64,000 bases of DNA, from positions 24,401 through 88,400 of the forward strand of contig NZ_LQIV01000018.1 in NCBI RefSeq assembly GCF_001500125.1. Reading direction: 5' to 3'. Every line of letters begins with the position of its first letter. The stretch's first letter is position 1. Under the pieces are notes generated by a model. That model saw nothing but the letters and a program-made list of their open reading frames with translations. It searched no databases and had not been told where the DNA came from. This stretch comes from Mycobacterium sp. IS-1742 (lineage in GTDB: Bacteria; Actinomycetota; Actinomycetes; Mycobacteriales; Mycobacteriaceae). Below, piece by piece: positions 31,323-40,483 of the stretch. A program made the translations under genes and the position numbers.

Positions 31323-32753
31323 TCAGGCCCGCGGTTGCCGCCCGCGGATGGTCTCGAGTGCCAGGTAGGTGGTCGCCGCGGCGGTACCCCCGGCCAGCCA
31401 CGACAGATCGACCCCACCGAGGGCGTTCGCGATCGGCCCCTGCAACAGCGGCGTCATGCCGTACATGAACAGCCAGGTGAACAGGATGCCGACTCCGAGC
31501 GCCACCAGCGCCGTCGGCCGCACCGTCGGCAGGAGGCCTGCGTCGGGAGGGGCCAGCAGCGCCTCGGGGTCGACCTGCCGCCGCGCGATCACGAACCAGT
31601 GCACGAGAACCACCGCGGCCCACGGCGCGACCCAGCCGACGATGCCGATCAGCCAGCTGTCGATCATCAGCGCGAAGTCGCCGTTGTACACGAAGAGGAC
31701 CACCCCGGCCATGGCCACGGCGCCGATGACGAGGTTGAGGATGCGCCGGTTGATGTGGATGTCGAGCGCCTGCGTCGACACCGTGCAGGTGTAGATGTTG
31801 AGGATGTTCGTGGCCAGCGGGCCGTGCACGACGAGCAGCAGGACCGGGATGGCCAGCACGCCGTACGCGTCGACGATGATCTCACCCGGGTCCGCCGACG
31901 AGCTCAGCGTCGCCAGGGTCGCGCCGAGGGCACCCAGCCAGACCACCGGGATGAACTGGCCCAACGCACTGGCCGCGAACAATCTACGGGCCGGCACGGT
32001 GGTGGACACGAATCGCGAATAGTCGGCGGCATAGCCGAACCAGGTGACGCCCCAACCGATTCCGATGGCGGTCATCACCGCGGACAGGGCCGCGATGTGT
32101 TCACCGGTGGTCAGCGACGCGTCCCCGGCGTATCCCCACTCGACGTCGAGGCCGAACCAGGCGACCGCTGTCATCGCCACCAGGATCGCCACGGTCGGCG
32201 GCACGGTCCAGCGTTCGAACGCCGCGATCACCCGGTAGCCGAACCACGCGATCACCACCTGGACCACCATGATGGCGGCGCCGACCGCGATCCGCGGACC
32301 GTGTGCGGTGCTCTCGGGATCGACGATGCCGATGCGACCGAGCAGTGCCATCACCAGGTCGAGCACGATCCAGGTGTTGACCGCACACCACCCCATGCAC
32401 ACGATCGCCTGCACAGCGGCGGGCACATAGGCGCCGCGGCGTCCGAAGATGGCGCGCGACAACACCATTCCCGTCACCCCGGTCCGCTGTCCGATGACGA
32501 CGAAGATGCCGAACAGCGACATGCCGATCAGGTTGCCGACCGCGAGCACCGCGATCGTCTCCCAGAGGCCCAGACCCATCGTGACGCCGAGGGCGCCGAG
32601 CACCCAGTTGATCGGCGCGATGTTGGCGCCGGCCCAGATCCAGAACTGCCCGCGCACGTCGGTGGTCCTGCCGGACTCCGGGATGACGGTGAGGTCGGAT
32701 TCGAGGCGCTCGGTGACGTCGGGGGTCGGCTCGCCGGTGGCGACAGCGGACAT
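31323..32753 (-). CDS. NCS1-family purine/cytosine permease
   Basis: This 476-residue, twelve-helix transporter has the NCS1 hallmarks GANIAPINWVLG in helix 1 and GVTGMVLSRAIFG after helix 2. It should import a nucleobase, allantoin or a related compound by cation symport. ATG at 32753 was chosen because the next residues (SAVATGEPTPDVTERLE) resemble the polar N-terminus of the family; the upstream extension looks non-coding. No purine-catabolic genes flank it, so the substrate remains open. Confidence 0.88.
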   Translation of the reverse strand: MSAVATGEPTPDVTERLESDLTVIPESGRTTDVRGQFWIWAGANIAPINWVLGALGVTMGLGLWETIAVLAVGNLIGMSLFGIFVVIGQRTGVTGMVLSRAIFGRRGAYVPAAVQAIVCMGWCAVNTWIVLDLVMALLGRIGIVDPESTAHGPRIAVGAAIMVVQVVIAWFGYRVIAAFERWTVPPTVAILVAMTAVAWFGLDVEWGYAGDASLTTGEHIAALSAVMTAIGIGWGVTWFGYAADYSRFVSTTVPARRLFAASALGQFIPVVWLGALGATLATLSSSADPGEIIVDAYGVLAIPVLLLVVHGPLATNILNIYTCTVSTQALDIHINRRILNLVIGAVAMAGVVLFVYNGDFALMIDSWLIGIVGWVAPWAAVVLVHWFVIARRQVDPEALLAPPDAGLLPTVRPTALVALGVGILFTWLFMYGMTPLLQGPIANALGGVDLSWLAGGTAAATTYLALETIRGRQPRA

Positions 32754-32907
32754 GGCGGTTCCTGTTCTCCGATGAGAGGCCAGCCGCGCCGTTGCGGTGT
32801 CCATCCTTCAGCGATGTGGGGACGATTCCCGATAGTTTTACATCGCACATTCGGTTTCCGCTCACCATCACGCCGCGCGCTGTTCGTTCGGATGCTGCAA
32901 TGAGCGC

Positions 32908-33705
32908 ATGCCGAAAACACTGAGGGGCGTGGTGCGGCTCGCATCCGCCGCGGTCCTGGCCGCGGTGGCGACGGCGCCGGTGGCTTCAGCCCAACCCGAG
33001 CCGACGGCGCCGGCGGATTTCGTCTCGCTCGCTGACGTCGACCCGTCGATCCTGCTGGACATCCGCTACGTCACGCCGCACAACTTCACCGGCGACCCGG
33101 TCGACGGATACCGGGCGCCGCTGTGCCTGCTCACCCGTGCGGCGGCCAACGCTCTGCGGCGTGCGCAGCAGGAGTTCACGGCCCGGGGTTACTCGCTGAA
33201 GGTCTACGACTGCTACCGCCCGCAGCGTGCCGTCGACCAGTTCGTCGCCTGGGCGAACGACCTGCCCGATCAGCGGATGAAGGCCGAGTTCTACCCGCGT
33301 GTGGACAAGACACGGCTGTTCGCCGACGGGTACATCGCCGACAACTCGGGGCACAGCCGGGGCAGCACCGTCGACCTCACGCTCGTCGCACTGCCCGCGA
33401 AGGAGCAGCCGCCGTTCGCGCCGGGACAGCCGCTGGTCGACTGTGCCGCACCGGTCCCAGAGCGCTTCGCGGACAACACGATCGACATGGGTACCGGTTA
33501 CGACTGCTTCGACACCCTGGCGCACACCCTCGACCCGCGGGTGCAGGGTGAGCAACTGAAGAACCGGCTGCTGCTCAAGGAGGGACTCGAGGAGCAGGGT
33601 CTGGTGAACTACGACAAGGAGTGGTGGCACTTCACGTTCAAGCCCGAGACGTACCCGGACACCTACTTCGACTTCCCCGTCGACTCGTCGTCGCTGACGC
33701 GTTAA
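32908..33705 (+). CDS. Secreted VanX-family D-Ala-D-Ala dipeptidase
   Basis: This 265-residue zinc peptidase has a signal peptide cleaved near ASA-QPEP (residue 28). The VanX/DdpX zinc and catalytic residues are visible: Arg104 in DCYRPQ, His149 and Asp156 in GHSRGSTVD, and Glu238/His241 in EWWHF. Export indicates a role in trimming or recycling D-Ala-D-Ala outside the membrane, rather than the cytosolic role of VanX in glycopeptide resistance. No vanHA genes are nearby. It converges with the hydrolase gene, overlapping by 4 bp. Confidence 0.9.
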   Translation: MPKTLRGVVRLASAAVLAAVATAPVASAQPEPTAPADFVSLADVDPSILLDIRYVTPHNFTGDPVDGYRAPLCLLTRAAANALRRAQQEFTARGYSLKVYDCYRPQRAVDQFVAWANDLPDQRMKAEFYPRVDKTRLFADGYIADNSGHSRGSTVDLTLVALPAKEQPPFAPGQPLVDCAAPVPERFADNTIDMGTGYDCFDTLAHTLDPRVQGEQLKNRLLLKEGLEEQGLVNYDKEWWHFTFKPETYPDTYFDFPVDSSSLTR

Positions 33706-35417
33706 GCCACGGGCAGCAGCACCGACCGGGTCGGCTGCCACAGTGACACCGGGATGATCGACGGTCGCGAGGTCGCCATCGGGGCGCCGAGCACAGTCGC
33801 CGTCGCGCGGCCCTTGCGAGTCGGGATCTCGACGCGCGAGCCGGGTGGCCCGTAGGTGCCGGTGCAGTCGGCGCCGGTGCAGGTCCCGGCGTCGACGGCG
33901 ACGCGGCCGGCGAACATGTCGTTGATCCAACCGGCCATCAGATGCTGTGCGGCAGGCGGGTTCTGGGGTTTCGGGAACCCGGCGACGAGGTAGGCGGACA
34001 GCTGGATCACGGGGTTGCCGCCGAGCATCGAGTCCATGTGGACGCCGCCGTCGAGTTCGACACCGTGGAACTTGCCGGCCCGGCCCGCATTCAAGGCCTG
34101 GGTGATGTTGCTGGTCGAGTTCAGGTAGTTGGTCGGGGCGTGCAGTTCGAGGAACGGGACGTAGGTACCGGTGGCGTCCAATGCCTGTAGCGAGTCCCCC
34201 ACGATGTCGGTGCGCGGCGGGACACCGTCGAGGGAGATGACACCGGCAAGGTGGTTGGCCTCGCCGTTGGCGGTGACGAACCGGGCGTAGTGACCGGACA
34301 CCCCGGCCACCAGGCCGCCGCCGAGCGAGTGCCCGACCAGGACGAAATCCAGCGGCAGAGTCGCGGTGGGGCCGTATCGGGTGGTGTAACCGGCGGCCGT
34401 GGCGCTCGCGGCGAGCGCCCCGCGGTCACCGGTGAACAGTTCGGCGACGGCGCGGTACATGGGCTCGCCCCCGAGCCAGAAGTCGTCGTCCCTGAACGGG
34501 TTCGAGGTCAGCGTGGGTGCGACCACGACACTGTTGGTGCGCTCGGCCAGGTAGGCGGCGGTGTGGCTGTACATCGTGCCGTTGGCGAGGAACCCGTGTT
34601 GCAGATAGATGATGCGCGTGGGCGGTTCGTCGGTGTCGGGGAAGTACCAGTCGGCGCTCACCCGGCGGCCGTCGGCGATCTCCAGCGTCGACGTGCTGAC
34701 GGTCACGCTGCTGCCCGGCGGGAGTTGTGGCGGACCGGTGATCGCCTTCGTGACGGCGCCGAGGATGTCGAAGACCACGGAGCCGAACGCCTTGACCACC
34801 GGCGGCAGCTGATCGAGGAACCCGAACGGTGACGGCAGCGGGGTCGGCAGTGCCGGCACGGACAGCGGCGCAACGAATTCGCCTGCGGGAACGTCGGGTT
34901 CGTCGTCCTGCCGGCCCACCCGCGCCGCGGCGAGGTCCGCGTCGAACGTGGCGGTCTCGGTCGGCTCGAATTCCTCGTCAACCGTGGCGGTGTCGTCGAC
35001 GGGCTCGTCGCCGACGGGCTCGTTCACGACGGGCTCGTTCACGACGGGCTCGTCGGCGGGTTCATTGTCGACGGGCTCGTTGTCGACGGGCTCGTTGTCG
35101 ACCGGCTCTTCGACCTCGTCGGCTTCGGGCTCTTCAGCTTCGGGCTCTTCGGCTTCGGGCTCTTCAGCTTCGGGCTCTTCGGCCTCGGCTTCTTCGGCCT
35201 CGGCTTCTTCGGCCTCGGGTTCGTCGTCCAGGGTGGTCGTGTCGGTGGCGGCAGACGGGTCCGGATCCGTCTGCTCGGAACTCGAGGCGGGGGACGGACC
35301 GGGACCGTCGGTCTCCGCGTCGGCGGCGGCAGCGCCCGCACCCGCCAGCGCGGCCGCCGAAACGCCCGCGGTCACCGCACCGATCCCCAGCCACATCGGA
35401 ATGCGTTCCATCCTCAA
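33702..35417 (-). CDS. Secreted alpha/beta hydrolase with acidic repeat region
   Basis: This 571-residue protein has an N-terminal signal sequence (residues 1-32). An acidic low-complexity region follows at about 35-165, with repeats of EAEEPEAEEP and VDNEPVDNEP type and then VVNEPV units. Next is a hydrolase domain with oxyanion segment YLQHGFLANG and nucleophile elbow GHSLGG (Ser near 361). It probably hydrolyses lipid or polyester substrates at the cell surface, with the repeats acting as a wall-spanning stalk. Repeat number may vary between strains. Confidence 0.83.
   Translation of the reverse strand: MRMERIPMWLGIGAVTAGVSAAALAGAGAAAADAETDGPGPSPASSSEQTDPDPSAATDTTTLDDEPEAEEAEAEEAEAEEPEAEEPEAEEPEAEEPEADEVEEPVDNEPVDNEPVDNEPADEPVVNEPVVNEPVGDEPVDDTATVDEEFEPTETATFDADLAAARVGRQDDEPDVPAGEFVAPLSVPALPTPLPSPFGFLDQLPPVVKAFGSVVFDILGAVTKAITGPPQLPPGSSVTVSTSTLEIADGRRVSADWYFPDTDEPPTRIIYLQHGFLANGTMYSHTAAYLAERTNSVVVAPTLTSNPFRDDDFWLGGEPMYRAVAELFTGDRGALAASATAAGYTTRYGPTATLPLDFVLVGHSLGGGLVAGVSGHYARFVTANGEANHLAGVISLDGVPPRTDIVGDSLQALDATGTYVPFLELHAPTNYLNSTSNITQALNAGRAGKFHGVELDGGVHMDSMLGGNPVIQLSAYLVAGFPKPQNPPAAQHLMAGWINDMFAGRVAVDAGTCTGADCTGTYGPPGSRVEIPTRKGRATATVLGAPMATSRPSIIPVSLWQPTRSVLLPVA
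34985..35225. repeat. Short tandem repeats inside the hydrolase gene
   Basis: About 240 bp of imperfect 15-nt units lie here. One block repeats the ACGGGCTCGTTGTCG type (VDNEP), and the other repeats CTCTTCGGCTTCGGG variants (EAEEP). The unit length is a multiple of three, so gain or loss of units keeps the frame. Confidence 0.8.
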
Positions 35418-35501
35418 CCCCCGTCTCGCGGCTGTCCGAGACGGATGGTGGCACAGGTCGGCGTGGCGGCGAGGCGGTTTACCCCGGGCGGCGGGGCCGG
35501 A

Positions 35502-36131
35502 TCAGCGACCGCCGTCGCAGCAGGTCTCCCCGCGCCAGGCCTCGCGCCCCTCCCTGACCGCCACGGCGGCGATCACCAGCGCGGCGACCGGGTCGGCCCA
35601 CGACCACCCGAACGCGCTGTTGAGCACCAACCCCGCCAGCAGGACCGCCGAGAGATACGTGCACAGAAGCGTCTGCTTGGAGTCGGCGACGGCCGAGACC
35701 GAGCCCAGCTCGCGACCCGCTCGCCGCTGAGCCCAGGACAACACCGGCATGATCGCCAGGCTCACCGCGGCCAGCACGATGCCGACCGTCGAGTGCCGCG
35801 CTTCGCCGATCCCGAACAGCGCACGGACGGAGTCCACCGTCACGAACGCGGCCAGCCCGAAGAAGGAGAACGCGATGACCCGCAAAGCGATCTTCTCGCG
35901 AGCTTCGGGATCGCGGCCGGCGAACTGCCAGGCCACCGCCGCGGCCGACGACACCTCGATGACCGAGTCCAGTCCGAACCCGATCAACGCCGACGACGAC
36001 ACCCGGGCACCCTCGGTGAGCGCCACGATCGCCTCGATGACGTTGTACGAGATGGTCGCCGCGACGAACCACCGGATGCGCCGCGCCAGCAGCTCGCGCC
36101 GGTGTGCCGTCAGAACCCGGTCGGCCGGCAT
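35502..36131 (-). CDS. Cation diffusion facilitator (metal efflux), compact form
   Basis: This 209-residue CDF-like transporter has about six helices. GLDSVIEV and DSKQTLLC carry the acidic metal-site residues. It lacks the usual C-terminal cytoplasmic metal-binding domain and ends in a CC motif (GETCCDGGR). It should export a divalent metal such as Zn, Cd or Co. Its ATG overlaps the stop of the CmtR-like repressor gene by 1 bp (TGATG), so the two are translated together and the metal sensed is probably the metal exported. Confidence 0.86.
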   Translation of the reverse strand: MPADRVLTAHRRELLARRIRWFVAATISYNVIEAIVALTEGARVSSSALIGFGLDSVIEVSSAAAVAWQFAGRDPEAREKIALRVIAFSFFGLAAFVTVDSVRALFGIGEARHSTVGIVLAAVSLAIMPVLSWAQRRAGRELGSVSAVADSKQTLLCTYLSAVLLAGLVLNSAFGWSWADPVAALVIAAVAVREGREAWRGETCCDGGR

Positions 36132-36469
36132 CAGCAGCACTCGCAGCCGGCGCCGTCGTCCCCGGCGCAGCAGCAGTTCGGGTCGACGGCCAGCACCAGG
36201 CCCATCAGGTCGTCGAGCGCCGCGCCGATACGCCCGTCGGCCAACTCGTAGCGGGTGCGCCGGCCCTCCGGCACCGCGGTCACCAGACCGCAACCGCGAA
36301 GGCAGGCCAGGTGGTTCGACAGGATCTGGCGGCTGACGCCGAGCCGGTCGGCCAGTTCCGAGGGATAGGCCGACGTTCGGTTGAGCTCGAGCAAGATTCG
36401 CGTGCGGGTGGTATCCGACAGCGCATGGCCGAAGCGCGCCAGGGAGTCGGTGTGGGTCGACGTCGGCAT
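36131..36469 (-). CDS. CmtR-like ArsR/SmtB metal sensor
   Basis: This 112-residue winged-helix repressor contains NHLACLRGCGLV, matching the Cys-x3-Cys metal site on the recognition helix of mycobacterial CmtR (Cd/Pb sensor). A C-terminal tail DPNCCCAGDDGAGCECC supplies the third ligand and several extra cysteines. It should release DNA when Cd(II), Pb(II) or a similar soft metal binds. ATG at 36469 is favoured. An inverted GTACA-N8-TGTAC lies just upstream. Unlike the cmtR-P-type ATPase pairing known in M. tuberculosis, the partner here is a CDF exporter. Confidence 0.86.
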   Translation of the reverse strand: MPTSTHTDSLARFGHALSDTTRTRILLELNRTSAYPSELADRLGVSRQILSNHLACLRGCGLVTAVPEGRRTRYELADGRIGAALDDLMGLVLAVDPNCCCAGDDGAGCECC

Positions 36470-36478
36470 GCGCTGACA

Positions 36479-36496
36479 GTACATCTGAATCTGTAC
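36479..36496. promoter_or_regulatory. Candidate operator of the CmtR-like repressor
   Basis: GTACA and TGTAC are inverted arms 8 nt apart, starting 10 bp upstream of the repressor ATG at 36469. The spacing suits autorepression by a dimeric winged-helix protein. The arms are short and no binding data are available. Confidence 0.4.
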
Positions 36497-36597
36497 AGTT
36501 GCCACCGGCCGAACGGCGGCGCGACGTCGCGAGTTCGGACCGCTGCACATCTGGGTATGCCGGAGCAAAGTGAACGGGTCCGACGAGGAGGCGCGCG

Positions 36598-36906
36598 ATG
36601 GTGGGTCTGGGTGTGGTGTTGCTGGTCTTGGCCGCCGTGGCCGTACTGGTCGGCCTGGTCTTCTACGGCAACGGCGTGGGGACGGTTCCCGACCAGCCCA
36701 TGCGCGATGCGTCCGCCACCCGGCGGGGCGTCTCCCGGATCGCCTGGTCGGACCTCTTCTCGACGATGAAGACCTCAGTCAAGGGAGCCACCGACTCCGA
36801 GGCGGATCGGCGTCAGCGCTCGGCCTCGATGGGGGCGTTCCTCGTGCTCGTCGGATTGATCCTGGTGGTCCTCGCGATCGTGTCGTTCCTCACCGCCATG
36901 CTGTGA
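36598..36906 (+). CDS. Small two-helix membrane protein
   Basis: This 102-residue protein has an N-terminal helix (residues 3-24) and a C-terminal helix (78-100) flanking a polar loop rich in Ser, Arg and Asp. No family is recognised. GACGAGGAGG lies 7-9 nt before the ATG. It is divergent from the metal sensor and converges with sodC, 16 bp away. Both termini are likely on the same side of the membrane. Confidence 0.7.
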   Translation: MVGLGVVLLVLAAVAVLVGLVFYGNGVGTVPDQPMRDASATRRGVSRIAWSDLFSTMKTSVKGATDSEADRRQRSASMGAFLVLVGLILVVLAIVSFLTAML

Positions 36907-36922
36907 CCACTGATTGACCGGG

Positions 36923-37711
36923 TCAGCCGGCCGGCGGGTTGGGGCTCGCCGGGCTGGGGCTGACGGTCGTCGTCGTCGGCGGCGTGGTCTCGGTGACCGT
37001 GGTGGTCGCCGTGGTGGTCGGGCTGGGGCTCGTGGTCGGCGGCGGAGTGGTCGTCTCGGTGACGGTGGCGGGCGGGACGGGCGCGACCGTGGTGGTGACC
37101 GTCGACGTGGAGGTCGACGTCGACACGGACGTCTCGGTGCTCGCCGGGCTGATCACGCCGCAGGCGATGCGAGTGTCGGCGCCGTCGGTCGACCCCGGCA
37201 CGTCGGAGCCCTGATGAAGCAGGATCGACGATCCGTCGGGTCCTTTGAGTTGCTCCTCGGTGAACGCGTCGGTGGTCGCGACGAGCTTGCCCGCTCCGTC
37301 GGAGCGCACCAGCAGGGGCGGCAGGTCGCCGCTGGCAGGCATGCCGGTCTTGCCGTCGGCCTGGAAGTGTTCGCCCGCCGAGGCGAAGTCCCCCGTCGGT
37401 CCGCCGTCGGGCGCGGGCGAGTTCGGCTCGCACCGGCCGAACTGGTGGATGTGCAGACCGTGGAAGCCCGGTGACAGGGTGCCGTCGCCGACCGTCTGGA
37501 CGGTCACGGTGGCGTAGCCGTCGGCGAAGTCGATGGTGGCGTCGGCGACCGCGTTGCCGTCCGTCGTCTTGATCTGGGTGGTCAGCGCTGCAGGGGCGGC
37601 TCCCGACGTGGTCGGGGTGGACTCACTGTCCCCCGATTCGTTGCCGCAGGCGGTGAGGACGGCAGCGGGCGTGGCGAGCAAAGCGATGGCGACGGTGACA
37701 TGCTTTTTCAT
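36923..37711 (-). CDS. sodC: Cu/Zn superoxide dismutase lipoprotein with Thr/Pro-rich tail
   Basis: This 262-residue protein has lipobox LTAC (Cys22). The SOD domain (about 42-190) contains His87 and His89 (HGLHIH), His115 (AGEHF), Asp129 (GDLP) and the late His166 that should bind copper. Cys94 and Cys184 probably form the conserved disulfide. It dismutates superoxide outside the membrane. The last 72 residues are a low-complexity Thr/Ser/Pro extension (TVTETTTPPPTTSP-like), absent from typical SodC and perhaps O-mannosylated. The ATG at 37711 is supported by the signal peptide. Confidence 0.9.
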   Translation of the reverse strand: MKKHVTVAIALLATPAAVLTACGNESGDSESTPTTSGAAPAALTTQIKTTDGNAVADATIDFADGYATVTVQTVGDGTLSPGFHGLHIHQFGRCEPNSPAPDGGPTGDFASAGEHFQADGKTGMPASGDLPPLLVRSDGAGKLVATTDAFTEEQLKGPDGSSILLHQGSDVPGSTDGADTRIACGVISPASTETSVSTSTSTSTVTTTVAPVPPATVTETTTPPPTTSPSPTTTATTTVTETTPPTTTTVSPSPASPNPPAG

Positions 37712-37864
37712 GGCCGCCTCGTACCCTTGCGGCGCCGCAAACAAACCGCCGCGATCCGACGGGCGGCATCTCAGCAAAGCTGCGGAAATCGCATTCTCGA
37801 AAATGATTGGGCGTTTTCATCGAATGTCGGGCGGCTTCTCCGCAATGGAGAGTACGTTTCCACC

Positions 37865-39850
37865 ATGCAGACGGTGCGTAGCTTCTGCCGGATCTGCACC
37901 TCGGTGTGCGGCATCCTCGTCGACGTCGACGGTGACCAGGTCGTCCGCGTCCGAGGCGACCAAGATCATCCGTTCTCCCGGGGGTACACCTGCGGGAAGG
38001 GGCGGGCGCTGCCGTTGTTGCATCATCATCCGGACCGGCTCGAGCGGCCGCAGATGCGGATCGACGGCAAATTGCAGGACACCCCGTGGGAGGTGTGCCT
38101 CGACGATCTCGGCGCGCGGCTCAAGGACGTCATCGACCGGCACGGGCCGGAGTCGGTGGCGTTCTACTTCAGCACCATGGAGAGTGCCGGATTCCGGATG
38201 GCCGAAGCCCTGCACGCGGCCATCGGCACACCCGCGAAGTTCAGCCCGCTGACCATCGACGGCACCGCCAAACCGCTGGTCTCCGACCTGGTCGGCGGGT
38301 TCATGGGCCTGTCCGGGCGCACCGATTTCGACAACGCCGACTTCCTCATGCTCGTCGGCGTCAACCCGGTGGTGTCCCACGGCCACGCGATCTCCATGCC
38401 CAACCCGACCGGGACGGTGCGCGAGATCGCCAGGCGCGGTCAGGTGTGGGTGATCGACCCGCGCCGCACCGAGACCGCACGCCTGGCCACCGGCCACCTC
38501 GCCCCGCGACCGAGCACCGATCACGCGGTGCTGGCGTATCTGGTGCGCGAGATCCTGCAGGACGGGATGAAGCCGGACGTTCCCGTGCAGGGACTCGACG
38601 AACTCGCCGCGGCGGTCGAACCGTTCACGCTCGCGCACACCGCGCAACTCGCCGACGTCGACCCCGGCGACTTGACGCGCCTCGTCGCGGCGGTCCGCAG
38701 CGCCGACTGCGTGGCGATCGAGACCGGCACCGGTGTCACGATGACCGCCGATCGGGCCAACGTCACGCAGTGGCTGGCGTGGGTGCTGATGATCCTCACC
38801 GGTGCGATGAACCGGCCCGGCGGCACGTGGTTCCACCCCGGATTCGCGTATCAGCTCGAGGCATTCGGCGATCTGCTGCCGGTCACGCCGACCGAGGGGG
38901 CGTTCGGGCCGGGCCCGAGGAGCCGGCCCGAGGCACAGGCCTTCATCAACGAATGGCCGTGCGCCGTGCTGCCCGACGAGATCGCGGCGGGCAACATCCG
39001 CGCGCTCATCAACGTCGGCGGGAGCCTGGTGACCAGCTTCCCCGAGACCGGCAAGCTGGTACCCGCGCTGCAGTCACTGGAGGTGTTCGCCACCACCGAG
39101 ATCGTCAACAACGAGACGACGCAGTTGGCCACCCACGTGCTGCCGACCAAAGATCCGCTCGAGCGCCCCGACATCACGATCCACGACATCCTCAGCGCCC
39201 GGGTGTCGGTGCAGTACACCCCCGCGGTGGTGGCGCCGGTCGGCGAACGACGCTCGATGTGGTGGGTGTTCGCCGAACTCGGCAGGCGCCTCGGCTACGA
39301 CCTCGGGAGCCTCGGCGACCCCACTACCAGCACCGACGATGACGTGCTGAGCGTCCTGCTCGCCGGTGCCCGCTCGAAGTACGACGAGGTCGCCGCGACC
39401 GGCTTCGCCGATGCGGGCCGCGAACTGCCGGCGGCGTGGGTCGACGCGCACATCGACCGGATGGGTGGGTGGCGTCTCGCGCCGCCGCTGCTGGTCGATC
39501 AGCTCCGGGCACTGGAACCGCCGCCGCCGCTGGTGATGGTGCCGCGCAGGCAGCGCAAGAAGCTCAACGGCCAGCTCGACTTCCTCGGGGAGCCGCCCGA
39601 GATCCTGATCAACCCCGAGGACGGCGCCGCCGCGGGCGTCGTCAGCGGCGCTCCGGTCACGGTGCGCAGCGCCAACGGGGAGATCACCGGCGTCGCGAAA
39701 CTCGATCAGTCGATGCGGCGCGGCGCGGTGTCGATCCCACACGGACATCACGTCGCCAACGTCAACCGGCTCACCAGCAAGGACGACATCGACGTCGTGA
39801 CCGGTATGGTCCGCTACTCCGGGATCGCGGTCAGCCTGCACCCGGCCTGA
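37865..39850 (+). CDS. Molybdopterin-dependent oxidoreductase (FdhF/Nap-like)
   Basis: This 661-residue bis-MGD enzyme has an N-terminal [4Fe-4S] motif Cys8-x2-Cys11-x3-Cys15 with Cys43. The molybdopterin oxidoreductase core follows, and a C-terminal dinucleotide-binding domain (from about 545) ends with IPHGHHVANVN. No twin-arginine signal is seen, so it is probably cytosolic. Formate dehydrogenase, nitrate reductase-like and Rv0197-like activities are all possible; no diagnostic selenocysteine or partner subunit gene is adjacent. It is divergent from sodC and precedes lpqS. Confidence 0.87.
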   Translation: MQTVRSFCRICTSVCGILVDVDGDQVVRVRGDQDHPFSRGYTCGKGRALPLLHHHPDRLERPQMRIDGKLQDTPWEVCLDDLGARLKDVIDRHGPESVAFYFSTMESAGFRMAEALHAAIGTPAKFSPLTIDGTAKPLVSDLVGGFMGLSGRTDFDNADFLMLVGVNPVVSHGHAISMPNPTGTVREIARRGQVWVIDPRRTETARLATGHLAPRPSTDHAVLAYLVREILQDGMKPDVPVQGLDELAAAVEPFTLAHTAQLADVDPGDLTRLVAAVRSADCVAIETGTGVTMTADRANVTQWLAWVLMILTGAMNRPGGTWFHPGFAYQLEAFGDLLPVTPTEGAFGPGPRSRPEAQAFINEWPCAVLPDEIAAGNIRALINVGGSLVTSFPETGKLVPALQSLEVFATTEIVNNETTQLATHVLPTKDPLERPDITIHDILSARVSVQYTPAVVAPVGERRSMWWVFAELGRRLGYDLGSLGDPTTSTDDDVLSVLLAGARSKYDEVAATGFADAGRELPAAWVDAHIDRMGGWRLAPPLLVDQLRALEPPPPLVMVPRRQRKKLNGQLDFLGEPPEILINPEDGAAAGVVSGAPVTVRSANGEITGVAKLDQSMRRGAVSIPHGHHVANVNRLTSKDDIDVVTGMVRYSGIAVSLHPA

Positions 39851-39959
39851 CCCCGGCGGGTCATGTGTCGCGCCGCGAGATCGCGGGGTGGTCACATCCC
39901 GGCGTCAAGTCGGCGGCTCGCTGGACGTATCGGAATCCGCTGTTAGGGTCGGGGCCATC

Positions 39960-40376
39960 GTGCAGTACGACGACGCGGTTCTCCAGAAGCGATGGCGCAC
40001 AGCCGTCGCGCTGGCGCTTGCGGTCTGGCTCGTCGCGGTCGGGTTCCCATGGACTCCGCCGAAAGCGGAGCACCCGCACCACGGGGCGCACGCCCTTGCC
40101 GCCGGCCCGCGCGGCGACTTCAACTCCGCCATAGTGACGGATCACGCACACTTCGAGAACGGGTCGACACCCGTCTCTCCCGACACCTTCGCCGAGGCGA
40201 TACGGCCTCGCGCCACCGTGCCCCTGATGGCGCTCGGCCTACTCACCGCAATGGTCGCCGTCGCCGTGTTCTATCTCGGGGCCGCTTCTGCCCCCATTCG
40301 CGGTCCACCCCGCAGGGTGGCTGTACCGCTGACCGGCCGGACCCTGTTGACCCGGCTCTGCATCGCGCGCTGCTGA
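39960..40376 (+). CDS. lpqS: LpqS-like membrane/exported histidine-rich protein
   Basis: This 138-residue protein has a hydrophobic N-terminal segment (residues 12-30) and an HPHHGAHA patch. The central pattern [18 protein letters not shown] and the tail RGPP...[12 protein letters not shown] match the layout I recall for M. tuberculosis LpqS, a copper-responsive (RicR regulon) protein. It lacks a lipobox cysteine and has a second helix near 85-105. The next genes are cysK2 and the Rv0849-like transporter, the same order as in Rv0847-Rv0849. GTG at 39960 lies 10 nt after a TAGGGT hexamer. Confidence 0.78.
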   Translation: MQYDDAVLQKRWRTAVALALAVWLVAVGFPWTPPKAEHPHHGAHALAAGPRGDFNSAIVTDHAHFENGSTPVSPDTFAEAIRPRATVPLMALGLLTAMVAVAVFYLGAASAPIRGPPRRVAVPLTGRTLLTRLCIARC

Positions 40377-40483
40377 TCGGGCAGCGCCGACCCTGCTTCC
40401 CCGAGCACGGTCGGTCGAGCTGCCCCCTGATCAGCGGCTGCGCGGCACGCCGTCGCGGCCTCGAACCGAAGCGACGCACCCGT

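Noticed and set aside
34985..35225. CRISPR-like regular repeats
   Set aside because: Units are contiguous, 15 nt long, without spacers, and encode an in-frame acidic peptide; no cas genes.
36598..36906. Antitoxin or metal-related role for the small membrane protein
   Set aside because: Nothing in its sequence supports either beyond being near the metal sensor.
39851..39960. RicR operator upstream of lpqS
   Set aside because: No TACCC-N5-GGGTA or close variant was found by eye; the GTCATGTG/GTCACATC pair does not fit the motif.
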